Positions 1 to 10,160 of a DNA stretch of 64,000 nucleotides are shown piece by piece. The notes beneath the pieces are model-generated. The model made no database searches. It was given only the letters and a program-made list of their open reading frames with translations, and had not been told where the DNA came from. Origin of the DNA: Gracilaria vermiculophylla (lineage: Eukaryota > Rhodophyta > Florideophyceae > Gracilariales > Gracilariaceae); NCBI GenBank assembly GCA_019155205.2, contig JAHNZQ020000010.1, positions 1,226,036 to 1,290,035 of the forward strand. Direction: 5' to 3'. The position numbers were made by a program, and so were the translations under genes. The stretch's first letter is position 1. Each line of letters opens with the position of its first letter.

Positions 1-3000
1 CAGTACTTCGACTCGGCTGGGTCGTTTGTCGTTTCCTTCCTCGGCCTCGGCCTCGGCCTCTAAATGGATTTCCTCCCGGCGCATCCTGCAAAATCATGTT
101 GAGCAGCTTGATTTTGTCTCCCATACTGAAGTAAAGAACACATCGGCTAAGCTGCCCGTCTCTCCCGGCCCTACCGCTTTCTTGGTAGTACCCTTCTATA
201 GTCTTGGGAAGTGAATGATGGTATACGAAACGAACGTTTGCCTTGTCTATACCCATACCAAATGCAAGAGTACTGCAAATAATCTGAACATACCCGTTTG
301 ACCATGCTGCTTGATTTTCTCGCCGCTGATTATCCGGCAAACCAGCATGATAGGGCAGAGCACGGAGCTTGTACTTGTCGACAAGGGCCTCGGCAACGTG
401 AACACAGTCCTTTTGGCTAAAGCAATAGATAATACCAGCTTCTCCTTGATGAATAGTCTTGATTTCTCTCGCGATTTCTTCAACCACCGTCTTCTTTTTC
501 TTCCGCACTTCATACACCAAGTTGCGCCGGTTGAAGCTCTGCTTAAACATGACACATTCTCTGCTTATTCTAAGTTGAATTTTCACATCCTCGCGCACTT
601 CTGGAGTAGCGGTTGCAGTTAGGGCCATCACAGGCACTTGGGGAAAGCGTTCCTTGAAAACAGCTAGTTGCTTGTAGTCAGGGCGGAAGTCATGACCCCA
701 TTGAGACACGCAATGTGCTTCATCAATGACGAATCTCTGCAGCAGATTCTTTGATACCAAGGCCGACATAATGTCGAAAAATGCCTGACTCCTTGTTATT
801 TTCTCCGGTGTGACATATATGAGCTTACTCATGGGATTTGAGTTTCGTAGATCTCTCATCAGCTCTGTTCGCGTACGCTGGGGAGTTGCGGATGTCAACG
901 CCCCGCATGGAATTTGTTTGGACCAGAGGTGATCTACTTGATCTTGAATTAAGGATACAAGGGGAGAAACTACAACGGTAACCCCCGGACGCAGAACTGC
1001 AGGAAGCTGGTAGCACAGTGATTTTCCACCTCCTGTCGGCATGAGGACGAACACATCCTTACCAGAGAGAGCAGCGTTCATAGCTTCTCTTTGGTTAGGC
1101 CGAAACCCGGAATTTCCAAATACAGAACGGTTTTCCATAGCAAGTTGAAGAGACCACGGAAACTTTCGACCACCTTCATCACGCCACTCAAAGGCCGCTC
1201 TATCATCTGGACCAAAAACGGGCATCTGAGAGCCTTGCAGCTCTCGCAGTGTCCCTTCTTTCGGAGCCTTCGTTGGAGTAAATGCCATGATATGCTCTGT
1301 TTCCACACCGTCTGCAAGAGGAAAACGCTCTTCATCGGGCGGATTATGGTCTTCTGGACCGGACCGCAAAGCTTGCATGTCCACAGGAAAATCCCCTGAA
1401 CGCTGATTCTGGAAACGGTTCTCGAAATCGTCAGAGTGACGTCTGGCATTGTCAACGCTGTAGTTACTTGCTTGGTTTTGAATATCGTGAGCTCCACCGT
1501 TTGGCAACCCTACGTTTGCGGTTCTTGTCTGTGGAGGAAAGTAGTTGTTTGTGATATTGATATTACTCAGTGGTGGCGTTGGTACGCACTGTGGCACGGG
1601 TTGTTGTGGCGCTGGCACTGGGTTTGACGAAAAACAGCTCGAATTGTCGAAGGGAACAGGGTTCAAGTTCTGATGAGCAGGAATTCGAGAAAAGGTGGGA
1701 TTATCAGGGGTGACCGGCGAGTGGTGATGGGACGCGGAGATCGGTTGTCGTTTTGATTCGAAGGATGCCGAGGGATTTGTATGAAGTCCATCTTGCAAGT
1801 TTCGCAAACGTTCATTGAGTTCGTCGAGAAGCTTCGATTGAGCTTTCTTTCTTTCCTCGAACTGCATGATAGTAGAGTCGTTCTCTTCCAAGGCTAATAG
1901 AGACGATATATGATACAGGCTTTCATGAACTGCCTTTATACGACGCTTCAATTTCTTGACTTCCTCATCATTTGGAGATGTATTTGCCACTGGGGTGTGT
2001 GTGGGAGCAAATTGAGCTGGATTTCGATTGCTCATATCTTGCGCTGGTGTCTGAGCAATGCTCTGAACTGAAGGTGGAAGTGGGGGTTTCGATTGCCTTC
2101 GGCTCTCTGCAATGACCGATTCAAGATCCAAGTTTGCAAACCATTCATCTTCGTTATCTGCGCCTTGAATGGGCTCTGTGAACGTTGCGGCGGTTTCTGC
2201 TCTTGTGTATCTCGCAGCAGAGCCAAGAGCCTGTGCTCGTGAAAATTTTGATGAGCTCATGGATTCTTTCGTAATAGAACTTGCCATCATAAAGTTTTCT
2301 TGGCCCTCCGAAAACTTCCCACGAGGAGCTTCCAACTGTGTTTGGCGATTTTGCTGGAGCTGCGTATCCGGACGAGTGAACTCCTCAATGTCGTCTTCGA
2401 CTTCTGACTTTGGAGATACTAGATCAATCAGCCCAAATCCGTTCTGGTTTGCACTATGTGGAAGTGTAATTGAAGGCTTGCGTTTCGCAGGCAGTCTGGG
2501 ACCAGAAATCAGCTCAGTTTCGATAGCTCTGGGCTGTCGCTGTCGCCCACAGGTACCTTGCAGAGCATTATGCGGGGCGCTGTTAACGAAAGCTTGAGCA
2601 TTTGTAGAAACTTTGATAGTGGATACATTGACTTTGGGAACGGATGTGGTACCTCTGTGAGGCTGATGCTGTCTGGGAGGCGGGAGGTGAGCATTAGGTT
2701 GCCGGTTAAGCCCTGCACCGGCTGAGCTTTGACAGATTTCAAAAGCATACTGTGCTGTGCCACTAGACTGCTGTGCGCCTGTAGATGGCCTGGAGTTCGG
2801 AGGCGCGCTTCGCTCTCGTTTCATCGGCTCGGGCGGAGGAGGTGTCGGTGGTCGTCGCGCAACAACATCGGTGTCACTCTGGGGCTCAGGAGCCCTTGAA
2901 AGCATTGGTGGCGACGGTCCGGCAGCAGATGGAGGTTGAGAGCTGAAGAACTTGCGTACGGTAGATAGCAACGTTGTACATTGAGGCGCTCGACGCGCCG

Positions 3001-3016
3001 CAGCATTTTCATGCAT
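1..3016 (-). CDS. RecQ-family DNA helicase (BLM/SGS1-like), C-terminus beyond the window
   Basis: ATP-dependent 3'-5' DNA helicase of the RecQ family, expected to act in the nucleus on recombination intermediates. The frame is open from ATG 3016, the first ATG after an in-frame TGA, to the left edge, giving about 1005 visible residues. The Walker A motif MPTGGGKS begins near residue 659, the DEAH box ([14 protein letters not shown]) has its Asp near residue 765, and the arginine-finger motif [10 protein letters not shown] lies near residue 950. The first 640 residues are Ser/Pro/Gln-rich and mostly disordered, with a charged coiled-coil-like stretch around residue 350, which is the architecture of BLM/Sgs1 rather than short RecQ proteins. 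RQC and HRDC domains would lie outside the window. [12 protein letters not shown] tract ends the visible part. It is divergent from CCT5. The family call is secure; the exact subfamily is inferred. Confidence 0.92.
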   Translation of the reverse strand, partial: MHENAAARRAPQCTTLLSTVRKFFSSQPPSAAGPSPPMLSRAPEPQSDTDVVARRPPTPPPPEPMKRERSAPPNSRPSTGAQQSSGTAQYAFEICQSSAGAGLNRQPNAHLPPPRQHQPHRGTTSVPKVNVSTIKVSTNAQAFVNSAPHNALQGTCGRQRQPRAIETELISGPRLPAKRKPSITLPHSANQNGFGLIDLVSPKSEVEDDIEEFTRPDTQLQQNRQTQLEAPRGKFSEGQENFMMASSITKESMSSSKFSRAQALGSAARYTRAETAATFTEPIQGADNEDEWFANLDLESVIAESRRQSKPPLPPSVQSIAQTPAQDMSNRNPAQFAPTHTPVANTSPNDEEVKKLKRRIKAVHESLYHISSLLALEENDSTIMQFEERKKAQSKLLDELNERLRNLQDGLHTNPSASFESKRQPISASHHHSPVTPDNPTFSRIPAHQNLNPVPFDNSSCFSSNPVPAPQQPVPQCVPTPPLSNINITNNYFPPQTRTANVGLPNGGAHDIQNQASNYSVDNARRHSDDFENRFQNQRSGDFPVDMQALRSGPEDHNPPDEERFPLADGVETEHIMAFTPTKAPKEGTLRELQGSQMPVFGPDDRAAFEWRDEGGRKFPWSLQLAMENRSVFGNSGFRPNQREAMNAALSGKDVFVLMPTGGGKSLCYQLPAVLRPGVTVVVSPLVSLIQDQVDHLWSKQIPCGALTSATPQRTRTELMRDLRNSNPMSKLIYVTPEKITRSQAFFDIMSALVSKNLLQRFVIDEAHCVSQWGHDFRPDYKQLAVFKERFPQVPVMALTATATPEVREDVKIQLRISRECVMFKQSFNRRNLVYEVRKKKKTVVEEIAREIKTIHQGEAGIIYCFSQKDCVHVAEALVDKYKLRALPYHAGLPDNQRRENQAAWSNGYVQIICSTLAFGMGIDKANVRFVYHHSLPKTIEGYYQESGRAGRDGQLSRCVLYFSMGDKIKLLNMILQDAPGGNPFRGRGRGRGRKRQTTQPSRST

Positions 3017-3725
3017 CAACTGTCAATCGCAACGGAGGTCAGATGTGGCATGTATTGAGTGGTGGGATTGGAACTTGAGTCCAAGAAGAATGACCGAAGG
3101 GTGAATTGTTCGCAAGTATCGCGCGGCGCGGAATGGGCCATTAGCAGCTCCGCTGGTTTCGGATAGGCCGACTGTAGGATGCCACCGAGTTTGTATTTGC
3201 GCGCGAAATTGGAATCCGGGGTTTCTCTTCGATAACACAAGACGAGCGGGTCCGGTAGACTCGGTGGGTAGCAGTGATACCCCTTTGATATCCCCAGTAT
3301 TCTCGTGCCATTTATACAGAAAGCACTGGATCATTTTTAGTTTAAACTTTTTTTTCGACCTTGCGTGCTTGTTGAATTGGCACGAATAGAGCTAAGCAAT
3401 CCGCAAGATGGATCAGGTGCTCCGCCCGTGACATGCGAAGCGTCTTACATCCCGATCCGCACCCTGCCAACTGAAAGTGTGTGTAGCGACGAATACGTAC
3501 ACTGCTACTCCTTGTCCATCATCACACGTCAACGAGCTAAGATCGTCTTAAAGTAACTTTTCCTGTACGCCAATTCAACTTACCGGAGCGTTTGCTTTCG
3601 CTTTCCGTCGTCAGAGTGGGTTTGCAATTTTTCTGCCGTGCGAGTACATCTAAAGCCTGGAATCCGTCTTCACATTTTGATTTGCTTCGTCTAGATATCT
3701 AGATCACTCAAGTTCAAACTCAACC
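3017..3725. promoter_or_regulatory. Divergent intergenic region between the RecQ gene and CCT5
   Basis: This 709-nt spacer separates two genes transcribed away from each other, so both promoters must lie here. I see no clear TATA box. It contains short T and A runs (around 3347-3357) and a purine/pyrimidine-mixed 5' leader before the CCT5 ATG, which has the context caaccATGt. ORFs in this spacer are short and show no recognisable protein. Confidence 0.6.
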
Positions 3726-5339
3726 ATGTCTTTGGCTTTTGACGAAAATGGTCGACCGTTTATCATCATCAGGGAGCAGGACAAGAAGACACGGTTGAAG
3801 GGAACTGCGGCCTTGAAATCTAATATAGCTGCTGCCCGCTCTGTTGCTCGCACTTTGAGGACGTCGTTAGGGCCAAAAGGAATGGACAAGATGCTGCAAT
3901 CGCCTGATGGTGATATCACGGTCACCAACGATGGTGCTACCATTCTGCAGGAGATGGACGTCGAGAATCAAATTGCCAAGCTCATGGTAGAGCTTTCGAA
4001 ATCACAGGATGATGAGGTTGGGGACGGCACTACAGGCGTTGTCGTGCTTGCTGGCGCCCTTCTGGAACAGGCGGAAAAGTTGCTTGACAAAGGAATTCAT
4101 CCCACGAGAATATCAGAGGGCTTTGAGAGAGCTACTGATCTTGTAATACCTTTGCTGCGCAAGCTTTCAACGCCTTTGGATTACAGCAGCTCCAATGGCT
4201 ACGAAGAACTTGTCAAAACTGCAATGACTACGCTGAACTCCAAGGTCGTCAACCGTATGAAGCGACAATTTGCAGAAATATGTGTCAAGGCTGTCATGTC
4301 CGTGGCAGATATTGAACGGAAAGATGTGAATCTGGAGTTAATAAAACTTGATGGTAAAGTTGGCGGCAAACTAGAGGACACCAAATTGGTCAATGGTATT
4401 GTTGTCGACAAGGACTTCAGCCATCCGCAGATGCCCCGCCAGGTTGATGACGCGAAGATATGTGTTCTGACTTGTCCATTTGAACCCCCAAAGCCGAAGA
4501 CAAAGCACAAGCTTGACATTAACACTGTGGAGCAGTACAACGACATGCAAGAAGCTGAGCGAAAGTATTTCACTGATATGGTGGGTGCGGTGAAGAAATC
4601 CGGAGCCAATCTCGTTGTCTGTCAATGGGGCTTCGATGATGAAGCCAATCATTTACTGTACAAGAACAAGCTGCCTGCCATCCGCTGGGTTGGCGGCTCA
4701 GAAATTGAGCTTATCGCTCTTGCAACTGGTGCTCGGATCATCCCCAGATTTCAAGAGATAAGCGCTGAAAAGTTAGGTTCAGCAAAAACTGTACGTGAGA
4801 TGTCTTTTGGCACTACACGAGACAATGTTATTGTTTTGGAGGACTGTGCCCTTTCTAAATCCGTTACAATTTTCGTTCGAGGTGGAAACAAAATGATGAT
4901 TGAAGAAGCTAAACGAAGTATGCATGATGCTCTTTGTGTGGTGAGAAACTTGATCCGGGACAATCGCGTTGTTTACGGAGGGGGTTCCATCGAAATCGCG
5001 TGTTCTGTTCTTGCCTCTGAAACTGCCGATCAGATCCCCGGAGTCGAACAATACGCAGTCAGAGGATTTGCAGCTGCATTGGACAATGTTGCCATGGCTC
5101 TGGCGGAGAATTCAGGGCTGCCGCCAATTGAAACTTTAGCTTCAGTTAAATCGAGGCAAGTGAAAGAAGGAAACCCGTTCCTTGGCGTGGACTGCATGGG
5201 CACTGGAACAAATGATATGCGTAAACAGAATGTTTATGAGGCGCTGATGTCAAAGATTCAACAATTCCAACATGCAGCCCAAATGGTGAAGATGATATTG
5301 AAGATAGACGATACGATAGCCCCTGCAGAGTACGAGTAG
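3726..5339 (+). CDS. CCT5: T-complex protein 1 subunit epsilon (CCT5)
   Basis: One of eight subunits of the cytosolic group II chaperonin TRiC/CCT, which folds actin, tubulin and other proteins in an ATP-driven cycle. The 537-residue product matches the usual length (about 540) and is collinear over its whole length. The equatorial-domain signatures are [18 protein letters not shown] and [12 protein letters not shown] near the N-terminus. The apical domain contains [11 protein letters not shown], which is characteristic of the epsilon subunit, and the C-terminal half carries [13 protein letters not shown] and the late GxDxxGxGTNDM-type segment. The gene is uninterrupted and has unremarkable codon use. 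Its stop lies 66 nt from the stop of the converging small gene at 5406. Confidence 0.97.
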   Translation: MSLAFDENGRPFIIIREQDKKTRLKGTAALKSNIAAARSVARTLRTSLGPKGMDKMLQSPDGDITVTNDGATILQEMDVENQIAKLMVELSKSQDDEVGDGTTGVVVLAGALLEQAEKLLDKGIHPTRISEGFERATDLVIPLLRKLSTPLDYSSSNGYEELVKTAMTTLNSKVVNRMKRQFAEICVKAVMSVADIERKDVNLELIKLDGKVGGKLEDTKLVNGIVVDKDFSHPQMPRQVDDAKICVLTCPFEPPKPKTKHKLDINTVEQYNDMQEAERKYFTDMVGAVKKSGANLVVCQWGFDDEANHLLYKNKLPAIRWVGGSEIELIALATGARIIPRFQEISAEKLGSAKTVREMSFGTTRDNVIVLEDCALSKSVTIFVRGGNKMMIEEAKRSMHDALCVVRNLIRDNRVVYGGGSIEIACSVLASETADQIPGVEQYAVRGFAAALDNVAMALAENSGLPPIETLASVKSRQVKEGNPFLGVDCMGTGTNDMRKQNVYEALMSKIQQFQHAAQMVKMILKIDDTIAPAEYE

Positions 5340-5405
5340 AAATGTGTCGAAAGCCCTTGAAGAAACGCCCGCCAAAGCGTTTTCAAAACCACGACTAAAG
5401 AAATA

Positions 5406-5837
5406 TCAAACGCGTCTGCTATGGGGTTTGGGCCTCTTCTCTCCTTTCAGTCCGAATGATGTCAAGTCCTCTGTTGAAACATTCTTTTGCCTTGTCTGTA
5501 TTTGTCGAGGTGGACACAGCACGGAGCTAATGCGCGTTGCGGTGCGCTCAGGCCTGCCCTGACTCTGTGGATCGCGACTTGCGAATTCTTCGGTCCCTTT
5601 TGTCTCTTTGCAAGGCTTAATGTCAACGTTGGCATCTGCCTCCCTCTGGGGTCGTTTTGATGAACTTGGAGGGCTTTTCGGCCGAAGTCGTTTTCGGGGT
5701 TGTGAGGTCAAGTCGGGGGTTTCTGGGACGGGGCTGGTTCCCTTCAAAGCAGAGCCCGTTGGTGTGTTGAACGAAGTCCCGACTTCGTCATCCTCAGACG
5801 AATCGGAACAGACATATGCGGCGCACAAGGACTCCAT
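5406..5837 (-). CDS. Small disordered protein, 143 aa, possibly C1orf52/UPF0690-like
   Basis: ATG at 5837 opens a 143-residue ORF ending 66 nt from the CCT5 stop. The product starts with an acidic serine-rich stretch (SDSSEDDE), continues through a Pro/Lys/Arg-rich middle with nuclear-localisation-like runs (RKRLRPK, SSKRPQRE) and ends in a short segment containing PPRQIQTRQKNVSTEDL. That last motif (PP-x-Q-...-N-x-x-TEDL) reminds me of the C-terminus of the small eukaryotic UPF0690/C1orf52 family, but I could not test this. The composition is non-random and the strand has no competing ORF of better quality. The function is unknown; a nuclear protein is plausible. Confidence 0.5.
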   Translation of the reverse strand: MESLCAAYVCSDSSEDDEVGTSFNTPTGSALKGTSPVPETPDLTSQPRKRLRPKSPPSSSKRPQREADANVDIKPCKETKGTEEFASRDPQSQGRPERTATRISSVLCPPRQIQTRQKNVSTEDLTSFGLKGEKRPKPHSRRV

Positions 5838-6286
5838 ATCTAAAATCAGGCAACGCTGTGGCGTTCGTGCAGACTTGCTAAAGCGGCGCCTTCTTTAAAA
5901 ATCGTGACCTTCGCCAAACGATCGGGAATGATACGCACTTGGGCGCCAGAAACTACACGGAAATTCCCTTTGGGCAGGCCACAATATGGGGTGACCTCAA
6001 GGATCAAGATATGCAACCGAGTGCTAAAACTTGAAGATGTGCAGCCAACTCTTCTGCTTCTTTGCGACAGGGCTGATTGGCAGGATTCCGACACTGGGGT
6101 CAAGGAGTTTTGCAGCTATTTTGCTGGGGTTTGCAGTGCTGCAGTTTCCTCCGCCTTCCTGCTTTCATGGTGCCTTTCCGACGCGACGGACCGCCCGTTG
6201 TCCCGTTCAAGATCGTGGCGAGCCTTCCAAGCGGGTAAAAAACTATAGTTTCGACAAAAATAAAAGGTTTTCTTCAGACGTCAATT
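5838..6286. other. Spacer between two minus-strand genes
   Basis: This 449-nt stretch holds the promoter of the small disordered gene and the 3' end region of the sulfotransferase gene. Only short overlapping ORFs occur and none resembles a known protein. Confidence 0.5.
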
Positions 6287-7597
6287 TCAGCTACTATCTG
6301 AAGACAAAATCTCCACGCATCTTCTGTCGATGGCCATGTCCGAGCCGAGTTGCTGCAATGATCTCATTGCCTCGATTCTCTGGTAGAATATGCGAGAGGC
6401 TGCGTCGTACATAATGTTATCCTCTCTGTTATTTTCAGCGAACAGTCGCTGTTGCTCGGCCGTCAGGGTCAGCGGCCTTCCGTGCAAATCATGAAGTCCT
6501 AGTTGCACTTTTGCACAACCCGAGGCATTTCTGTGGGAATGGCAGCTGCTGGGGGCTTTGAATGAGCGGCGAAACACGAAATGAAAGAGTTGCAGAGTGA
6601 GATCGAGCTCTTCGGCTAGACCGAACAGGAAATCCTCCGTGCTGTGCACAACCCCCAGCGCCCTGTTCAGCGCCGCGTCCCGAACCCCGGGTGTCGTCCA
6701 ATCTTCCCCGGCCGCCCCGGTCTGCACGGGGCTCCCGCTGAGGAGCTTGGTCATGCGATTTTGAAACGGAAACGAGACCGGCATGCGGAAGAATTCGGTC
6801 ATGGACAGTGGGGGGTTCCGCTGCATGCACCAGTCCCAGGACAGAATGTCTTTGCGATTGTGAGCCACCTGGTAGAATTCCGACACAAATCTGGCGAGCG
6901 GTTCGCGAAACAACGTGACGATAACGTGCTTGATGCCCGGCAGTTGCTGCCTGTGACAGCACTGCCTCAATCGCGCATAGCTGACATGCACGCCGCACGG
7001 CCAGCCAGACGTGAGGCGGCTCTGCGAATAGAAGATGAACGTGTGGTTCTTTCTTGGAAAGCCAAACCACCTGGAAGAGGCGTCGTAGGTCTTGCAGTTG
7101 GCGCTGTAGGGCGGGCGGAAGGTGTGATTGTGCGCGGTCCACAAGTTCTGGGTGAATGTTGTGACGGGGAGCGACGAGTCGGGAATGACGGTCGGACACT
7201 CCCTGCAGTAGCCTTTTTGAGGGCGCGGAATGTCGTTGCAAACGCATTCGGACTTGAGGGCGAGCGCAAAAGCGGTGCCGCCCGACTTGGGTATGTGCAT
7301 GTGAACGATTATGGTGCGATCGGCGTCGAGGCGGTAACGGCAAAGAGTTTTGTGGTGCTCCTGTACGTCGGCGGATACGTTGAGAGCTGCAAAGCCCGGT
7401 CTGGGGGGTTGTGAAGGCGTCGGGAAGGCACGCACGCGCGGCTCAGGCTGCCATCTGGACACAAAGTACGAAGTGACAAAGTGCATATAGAACAAGACTG
7501 CGACAACGTAGAGGATGATAAAGTGCAGGGGAAGATTGGAGGACGGTTCATTGCGGCGCGGCGGGCGGTGAGAAGTCTTGGACGCATTCGGCAGCAT
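6287..7597 (-). CDS. Type II membrane carbohydrate sulfotransferase (Sulfotransfer_2 / HS6ST-like)
   Basis: Golgi-type enzyme predicted to transfer sulfate from PAPS to a polysaccharide. The first ATG in frame is at 7597; the frame is open upstream to 7822 but has no ATG there. This gives 436 residues. A short basic N-terminus (RPPRR) is followed by a single hydrophobic segment at about residues 23-42, a type II signal anchor. The PAPS 5'-phosphosulfate loop is IPKSGGTAF (about 102-110) and the 3'-phosphate site is REPLARFVSEFY. Several Cys residues and NHT/NAS sequons fit a lumenal domain. Red algae make sulfated galactans, which suggests the role, but the acceptor cannot be read from the sequence. 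A different member of the same superfamily is possible. Confidence 0.85.
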   Translation of the reverse strand: MLPNASKTSHRPPRRNEPSSNLPLHFIILYVVAVLFYMHFVTSYFVSRWQPEPRVRAFPTPSQPPRPGFAALNVSADVQEHHKTLCRYRLDADRTIIVHMHIPKSGGTAFALALKSECVCNDIPRPQKGYCRECPTVIPDSSLPVTTFTQNLWTAHNHTFRPPYSANCKTYDASSRWFGFPRKNHTFIFYSQSRLTSGWPCGVHVSYARLRQCCHRQQLPGIKHVIVTLFREPLARFVSEFYQVAHNRKDILSWDWCMQRNPPLSMTEFFRMPVSFPFQNRMTKLLSGSPVQTGAAGEDWTTPGVRDAALNRALGVVHSTEDFLFGLAEELDLTLQLFHFVFRRSFKAPSSCHSHRNASGCAKVQLGLHDLHGRPLTLTAEQQRLFAENNREDNIMYDAASRIFYQRIEAMRSLQQLGSDMAIDRRCVEILSSDSS

Positions 7598-8429
7598 TCT
7601 AGAAACTGAAGCAGCAGTGGTCGGGAAGTGATGCTGTGGTTGGCAACGACGACGACAGAGTGACGCGGTGGTTGTGGCAATCGGAGAGAATGGGGCGATG
7701 GGATGACACGAGCTCGTGAGACGAAGAACAACGAGTGCAGTGGCACGTTTCGACCGAGTAGACAGGAATGGTGCAGAGAGCGACGCAATGGGCCAGGGCG
7801 CGGGTGTGAGGGAAGAGCACAAAGATCAAAAGTTTTTACTATGGTCCCGAAAGACAAGGCTACGATGAGCATTTGAGATTTAAGACTGTGGTAAGTATGT
7901 GATACACTAGAGTGTATTTTTGCTGTTGGTTGTTGTACGCAGACTCGTTAGTAAGCAAGAGCTGTGTTGTAAAGTGGGGATAGTAACGGTTACAGCGGGT
8001 GGTGAGATCGGTGACACGATGTACGTGTGCTATAAACGCTGCTCAAGTGTTGTTGCTCGCAAAGGAAAGAACAGCAGCACTTGTTTCACGGTTGCATTGA
8101 AAGAACGGTGAAGCTATATTGAAGAACTGCGTGGTGCGTTTTGTGAAGTGAGATGGATGAGTACGCTACCTTACAGTACGCCAGAGGCGTTGAACTTGGA
8201 GGAGACGAATGATTGGCAGCGCATGGCCACGTGAGGATTGAAGTGGCGATAAAAACGCGTGGAAAGGGAGATGCGAGTGGATGGCAGTGATGATCTACAC
8301 GAGTGGTGGAGAAGGAAAGCGCGGTGCGGCGCAAACGGCGCTTTTGGCGCTTTGCTCTACAAGCGGCACACGGCGCGCACTAGCCCGTTTCCGCGGCTAC
8401 AACGCTTGTTTGGTCGCGCCCACACATCG
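7598..8429. other. Spacer upstream of the sulfotransferase, ordinary composition
   Basis: About 830 nt of mixed composition containing the sulfotransferase promoter. A plus-strand TATAAAC lies at 8031-8037 and a GATAAAAACGCG stretch at about 8248, neither clearly tied to a gene. I see no convincing coding sequence here. Confidence 0.4.
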
Positions 8430-8942
8430 CTGCTGTGCAAAGGCACGTTTGCGCGACGCCGGCCGCGGTGCGCCGCTCCGCGCAGGATCGGCGGCGCCCC
8501 GGCGGCGGCGGCGGCGGCCGGCGCCGGTGAGCAATGCGCGGGCGCGCGCCACGCCGCGCGCGGCGTGGCGCGCGCGCCGCGGCGGCGGCAGCGGCGCCGC
8601 GCGCCGCGCGCAACGCGGCGGCGGCGGAGGCGCCATGGCGCGCGCGCAGTGTCCGTTGGCGCGCGCGCGCTGCAAATCGGTTGGGCCACGTGGCGCGCGC
8701 GCGCGCGCCCAAATGGGCGCAGCCGCCGCCGCCCGCGCGCGCGCGCGCCGATGGCAGCGCTTGGCCGCGCGGCAGCGGCGACCAGCCGAGCCACCGCGCG
8801 CGCGCGCTATATAAGCGCCGCCGCCGCGCGCGATGGCGGTCGTGGACACCCGCAGCTCGCACGTCTCATTCGCACGCGCGCGCGCGTTTTCCCGCCGCGC
8901 CGCCGCCGCTCACGTGCCCGCCTGCCTGCGCTGCGCTGCCCC
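8430..8942 (+). promoter_or_regulatory. GC island and promoter of the zinc-finger gene
   Basis: About 500 nt of almost pure G+C with long alternating CG runs (for example 8695-8709 and 8735-8752). It contains a near-palindrome GCGCCC-AAAT-GGGCGC at 8705-8720 and ends in a TATA box at 8808-8814. All six frames are open here only because stop codons are AT-rich, so the ORFs are not evidence of coding. Confidence 0.6.
8808..8814 (+). promoter_or_regulatory. TATA box (TATATAA)
   Basis: TATATAA is embedded in a long stretch of pure G+C, so it stands out sharply. It lies 129 nt upstream of the ATG at 8943 and 19 nt upstream of the uORF ATG at 8833. A start site about 25-30 nt downstream would fall at roughly 8835-8845, so the uORF ATG may be at or just before the mRNA start. 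Confidence 0.6.
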
Positions 8943-8946
8943 ATGA
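8833..8946 (+). CDS. Upstream ORF, 37 codons, stop overlaps the main start (ATGA)
   Basis: ATG 8833 opens a 37-codon frame whose TGA (8944-8946) overlaps the ATG of the zinc-finger gene (8943-8945) as ATGA. The peptide is rich in Ala, Arg and Ser with few acidic residues and therefore itself looks like a plastid transit peptide. Two readings are possible: a regulatory uORF with termination-reinitiation, or an alternative N-terminus joined to the main frame by an unrecognised splice or frameshift. Whether it is on the mRNA depends on the true transcription start relative to the TATA box at 8808. Confidence 0.35.
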   Translation: MAVVDTRSSHVSFARARAFSRRAAAAHVPACLRCAAP

Positions 8947-9494
8947 GCTGCGACGACGGGAGCCGCACGGCGTTCGTGCCGGCCGCTGCGCGCGGCGTGC
9001 TGAGCGCCGCGCCAGGCGCGCGGAGGCGCCGCGCCAGGTGCGCGCGCGCGGCGGCCGAACCGCCGCCCAGCGCCGCGCGCGAGCGCGGCGATGGCGACGA
9101 GCGCGACGAGCGCGACGAGCGCGAGCGCGACGACGGCGAGCGCGAGCGCGAGGCGGCGCTGCCGCGCGCGCGCGCAGCGCTGGAGCGCGCGCTGGCGCTG
9201 CAGCTGACGGCGGCGGCGGGGCGATCCGGCACGTGCGCGTGCATCTGGTGCAACGGCAGCCGCGAGCGGCGGTGCAGCTGGTGCCACGGGCGCGGCGTGC
9301 GCTACGAGCTGGGGCGCGCCGCGTGGGAGCAGCTGGCCACCGACATGGAGCGCATGCAGAGCGGGCGCGAGGCGCAGCCGCTCGAGCTGCCGCCGCGCGT
9401 GCCCGTGCGCTGCTCGGCGTGCAGCGGCTCCAAGAAGCTGCGCTGCGCGTACTGCCGCGGCAGCGGCGTGGGCTCGTACGGCCACGCGCACTGA
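8943..9494 (+). CDS. DnaJ-type (CxxCxGxG) zinc-finger protein, probably plastid (BSD2/LQY1/PSA2-like)
   Basis: 183 residues from ATG 8943. The C-terminal half has four Cys pairs in two blocks, CIWCNGSRERRCSWCHGRG and CSACSGSKKLRCAYCRGSG, separated by about 40 residues. This is the DnaJ-type two-zinc cluster without a J domain, as in plastid thylakoid/Rubisco assembly factors BSD2, LQY1 and PSA2. The first 45 residues are rich in Ala, Arg and Ser with almost no acid, as expected for a transit peptide, and are followed by a highly charged (E/R/D) segment. Third-position GC is close to saturation, unlike most genes in the window. The start is the first in-frame ATG after the TATA box. Which assembly process it serves is not determinable here. 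Confidence 0.75.
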   Translation: MSCDDGSRTAFVPAAARGVLSAAPGARRRRARCARAAAEPPPSAARERGDGDERDERDERERDDGEREREAALPRARAALERALALQLTAAAGRSGTCACIWCNGSRERRCSWCHGRGVRYELGRAAWEQLATDMERMQSGREAQPLELPPRVPVRCSACSGSKKLRCAYCRGSGVGSYGHAH

Positions 9495-10009
9495 CGCGCG
9501 CGCGCGCCGCCGCGCGCCTGCGCGCGCACCTGTACCATAGCTGCAAGCGCGCCGCGCGCGCGCCGCAGCATTAAACGCGCTCTGTTGACTTTGACACGCG
9601 CGCGTGTGCGCAGATGGCGGCGACGCGCGCCATGGCGCGTGGGAGAGAGGCGTCGCGGCGCGCTTGTCCACCGGCGCCACTTGACGCGTCGCGGAGGCGG
9701 TGCCATTCGCACATGCTCAGCAACTCGCGTGCCCAACGCTTCGCGAGCGCAGCGCTTTGCGCAACGTGCTCCCCGAGGCGTGCCCTGCGAATGTGCTCGC
9801 GGCGCGAGGTGGAAGCGCGTGCGCACGCCTCAAAAGTCCCATTTTCATCCAAATTCGCCAAATGTGCCCACCGTTTCGCCTGCGCTCATTGGCTCGCTGC
9901 CGCTCACGCGCCCCACCTCCCCGCCGCCCCCGCTTGCATCCTGCGCTATCTCGTTACTAGTCGCAGCGACCACTCACCCTTCCCCCCCACGCGCTCCGGC
10001 GTCCCCCCC

Positions 10010-10011
<2 letters not shown>
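9495..10011. other. Spacer between the zinc-finger and F-box/ankyrin genes
   Basis: GC-rich at first, including CG-alternating runs, then mixed. ATTAAA at about 9571 may be the polyadenylation signal of the zinc-finger gene. An ATTGG (inverted CCAAT) at 9888-9892 is a candidate promoter element for the downstream gene. Open frames spanning it are by-products of base composition. Confidence 0.4.
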
Positions 10012-10068
<57 letters not shown>

Positions 10069-10092
10069 CCCCCCCCCCCCCCCCCCCCCCCC
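10012..10092. repeat. Homopolymer C tract (56 C, one G, 24 C)
   Basis: Uninterrupted C from 10012 to 10067, a G at 10068, then C from 10069 to 10092. It lies about 70 nt upstream of the F-box/ankyrin ATG and is flanked by more C-rich sequence, so it probably sits in the promoter or 5' UTR. Exact length is uncertain because homopolymers are error-prone in any sequencing method. Confidence 0.9.
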
Positions 10093-10160
10093 GCTTCCCC
10101 GCTACCGCCGCGCACCACCCCCCCGCGGCCGCCGCGCACCACCACCCCCCCGCGGCCGCC

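Noticed and set aside
8341..8350. E2F-like sites (TTTTGGCGC), also at 26032 and elsewhere
   Set aside because: The same word occurs in the transposon ends near 58369 and 58719, so it is not specific to promoters here.
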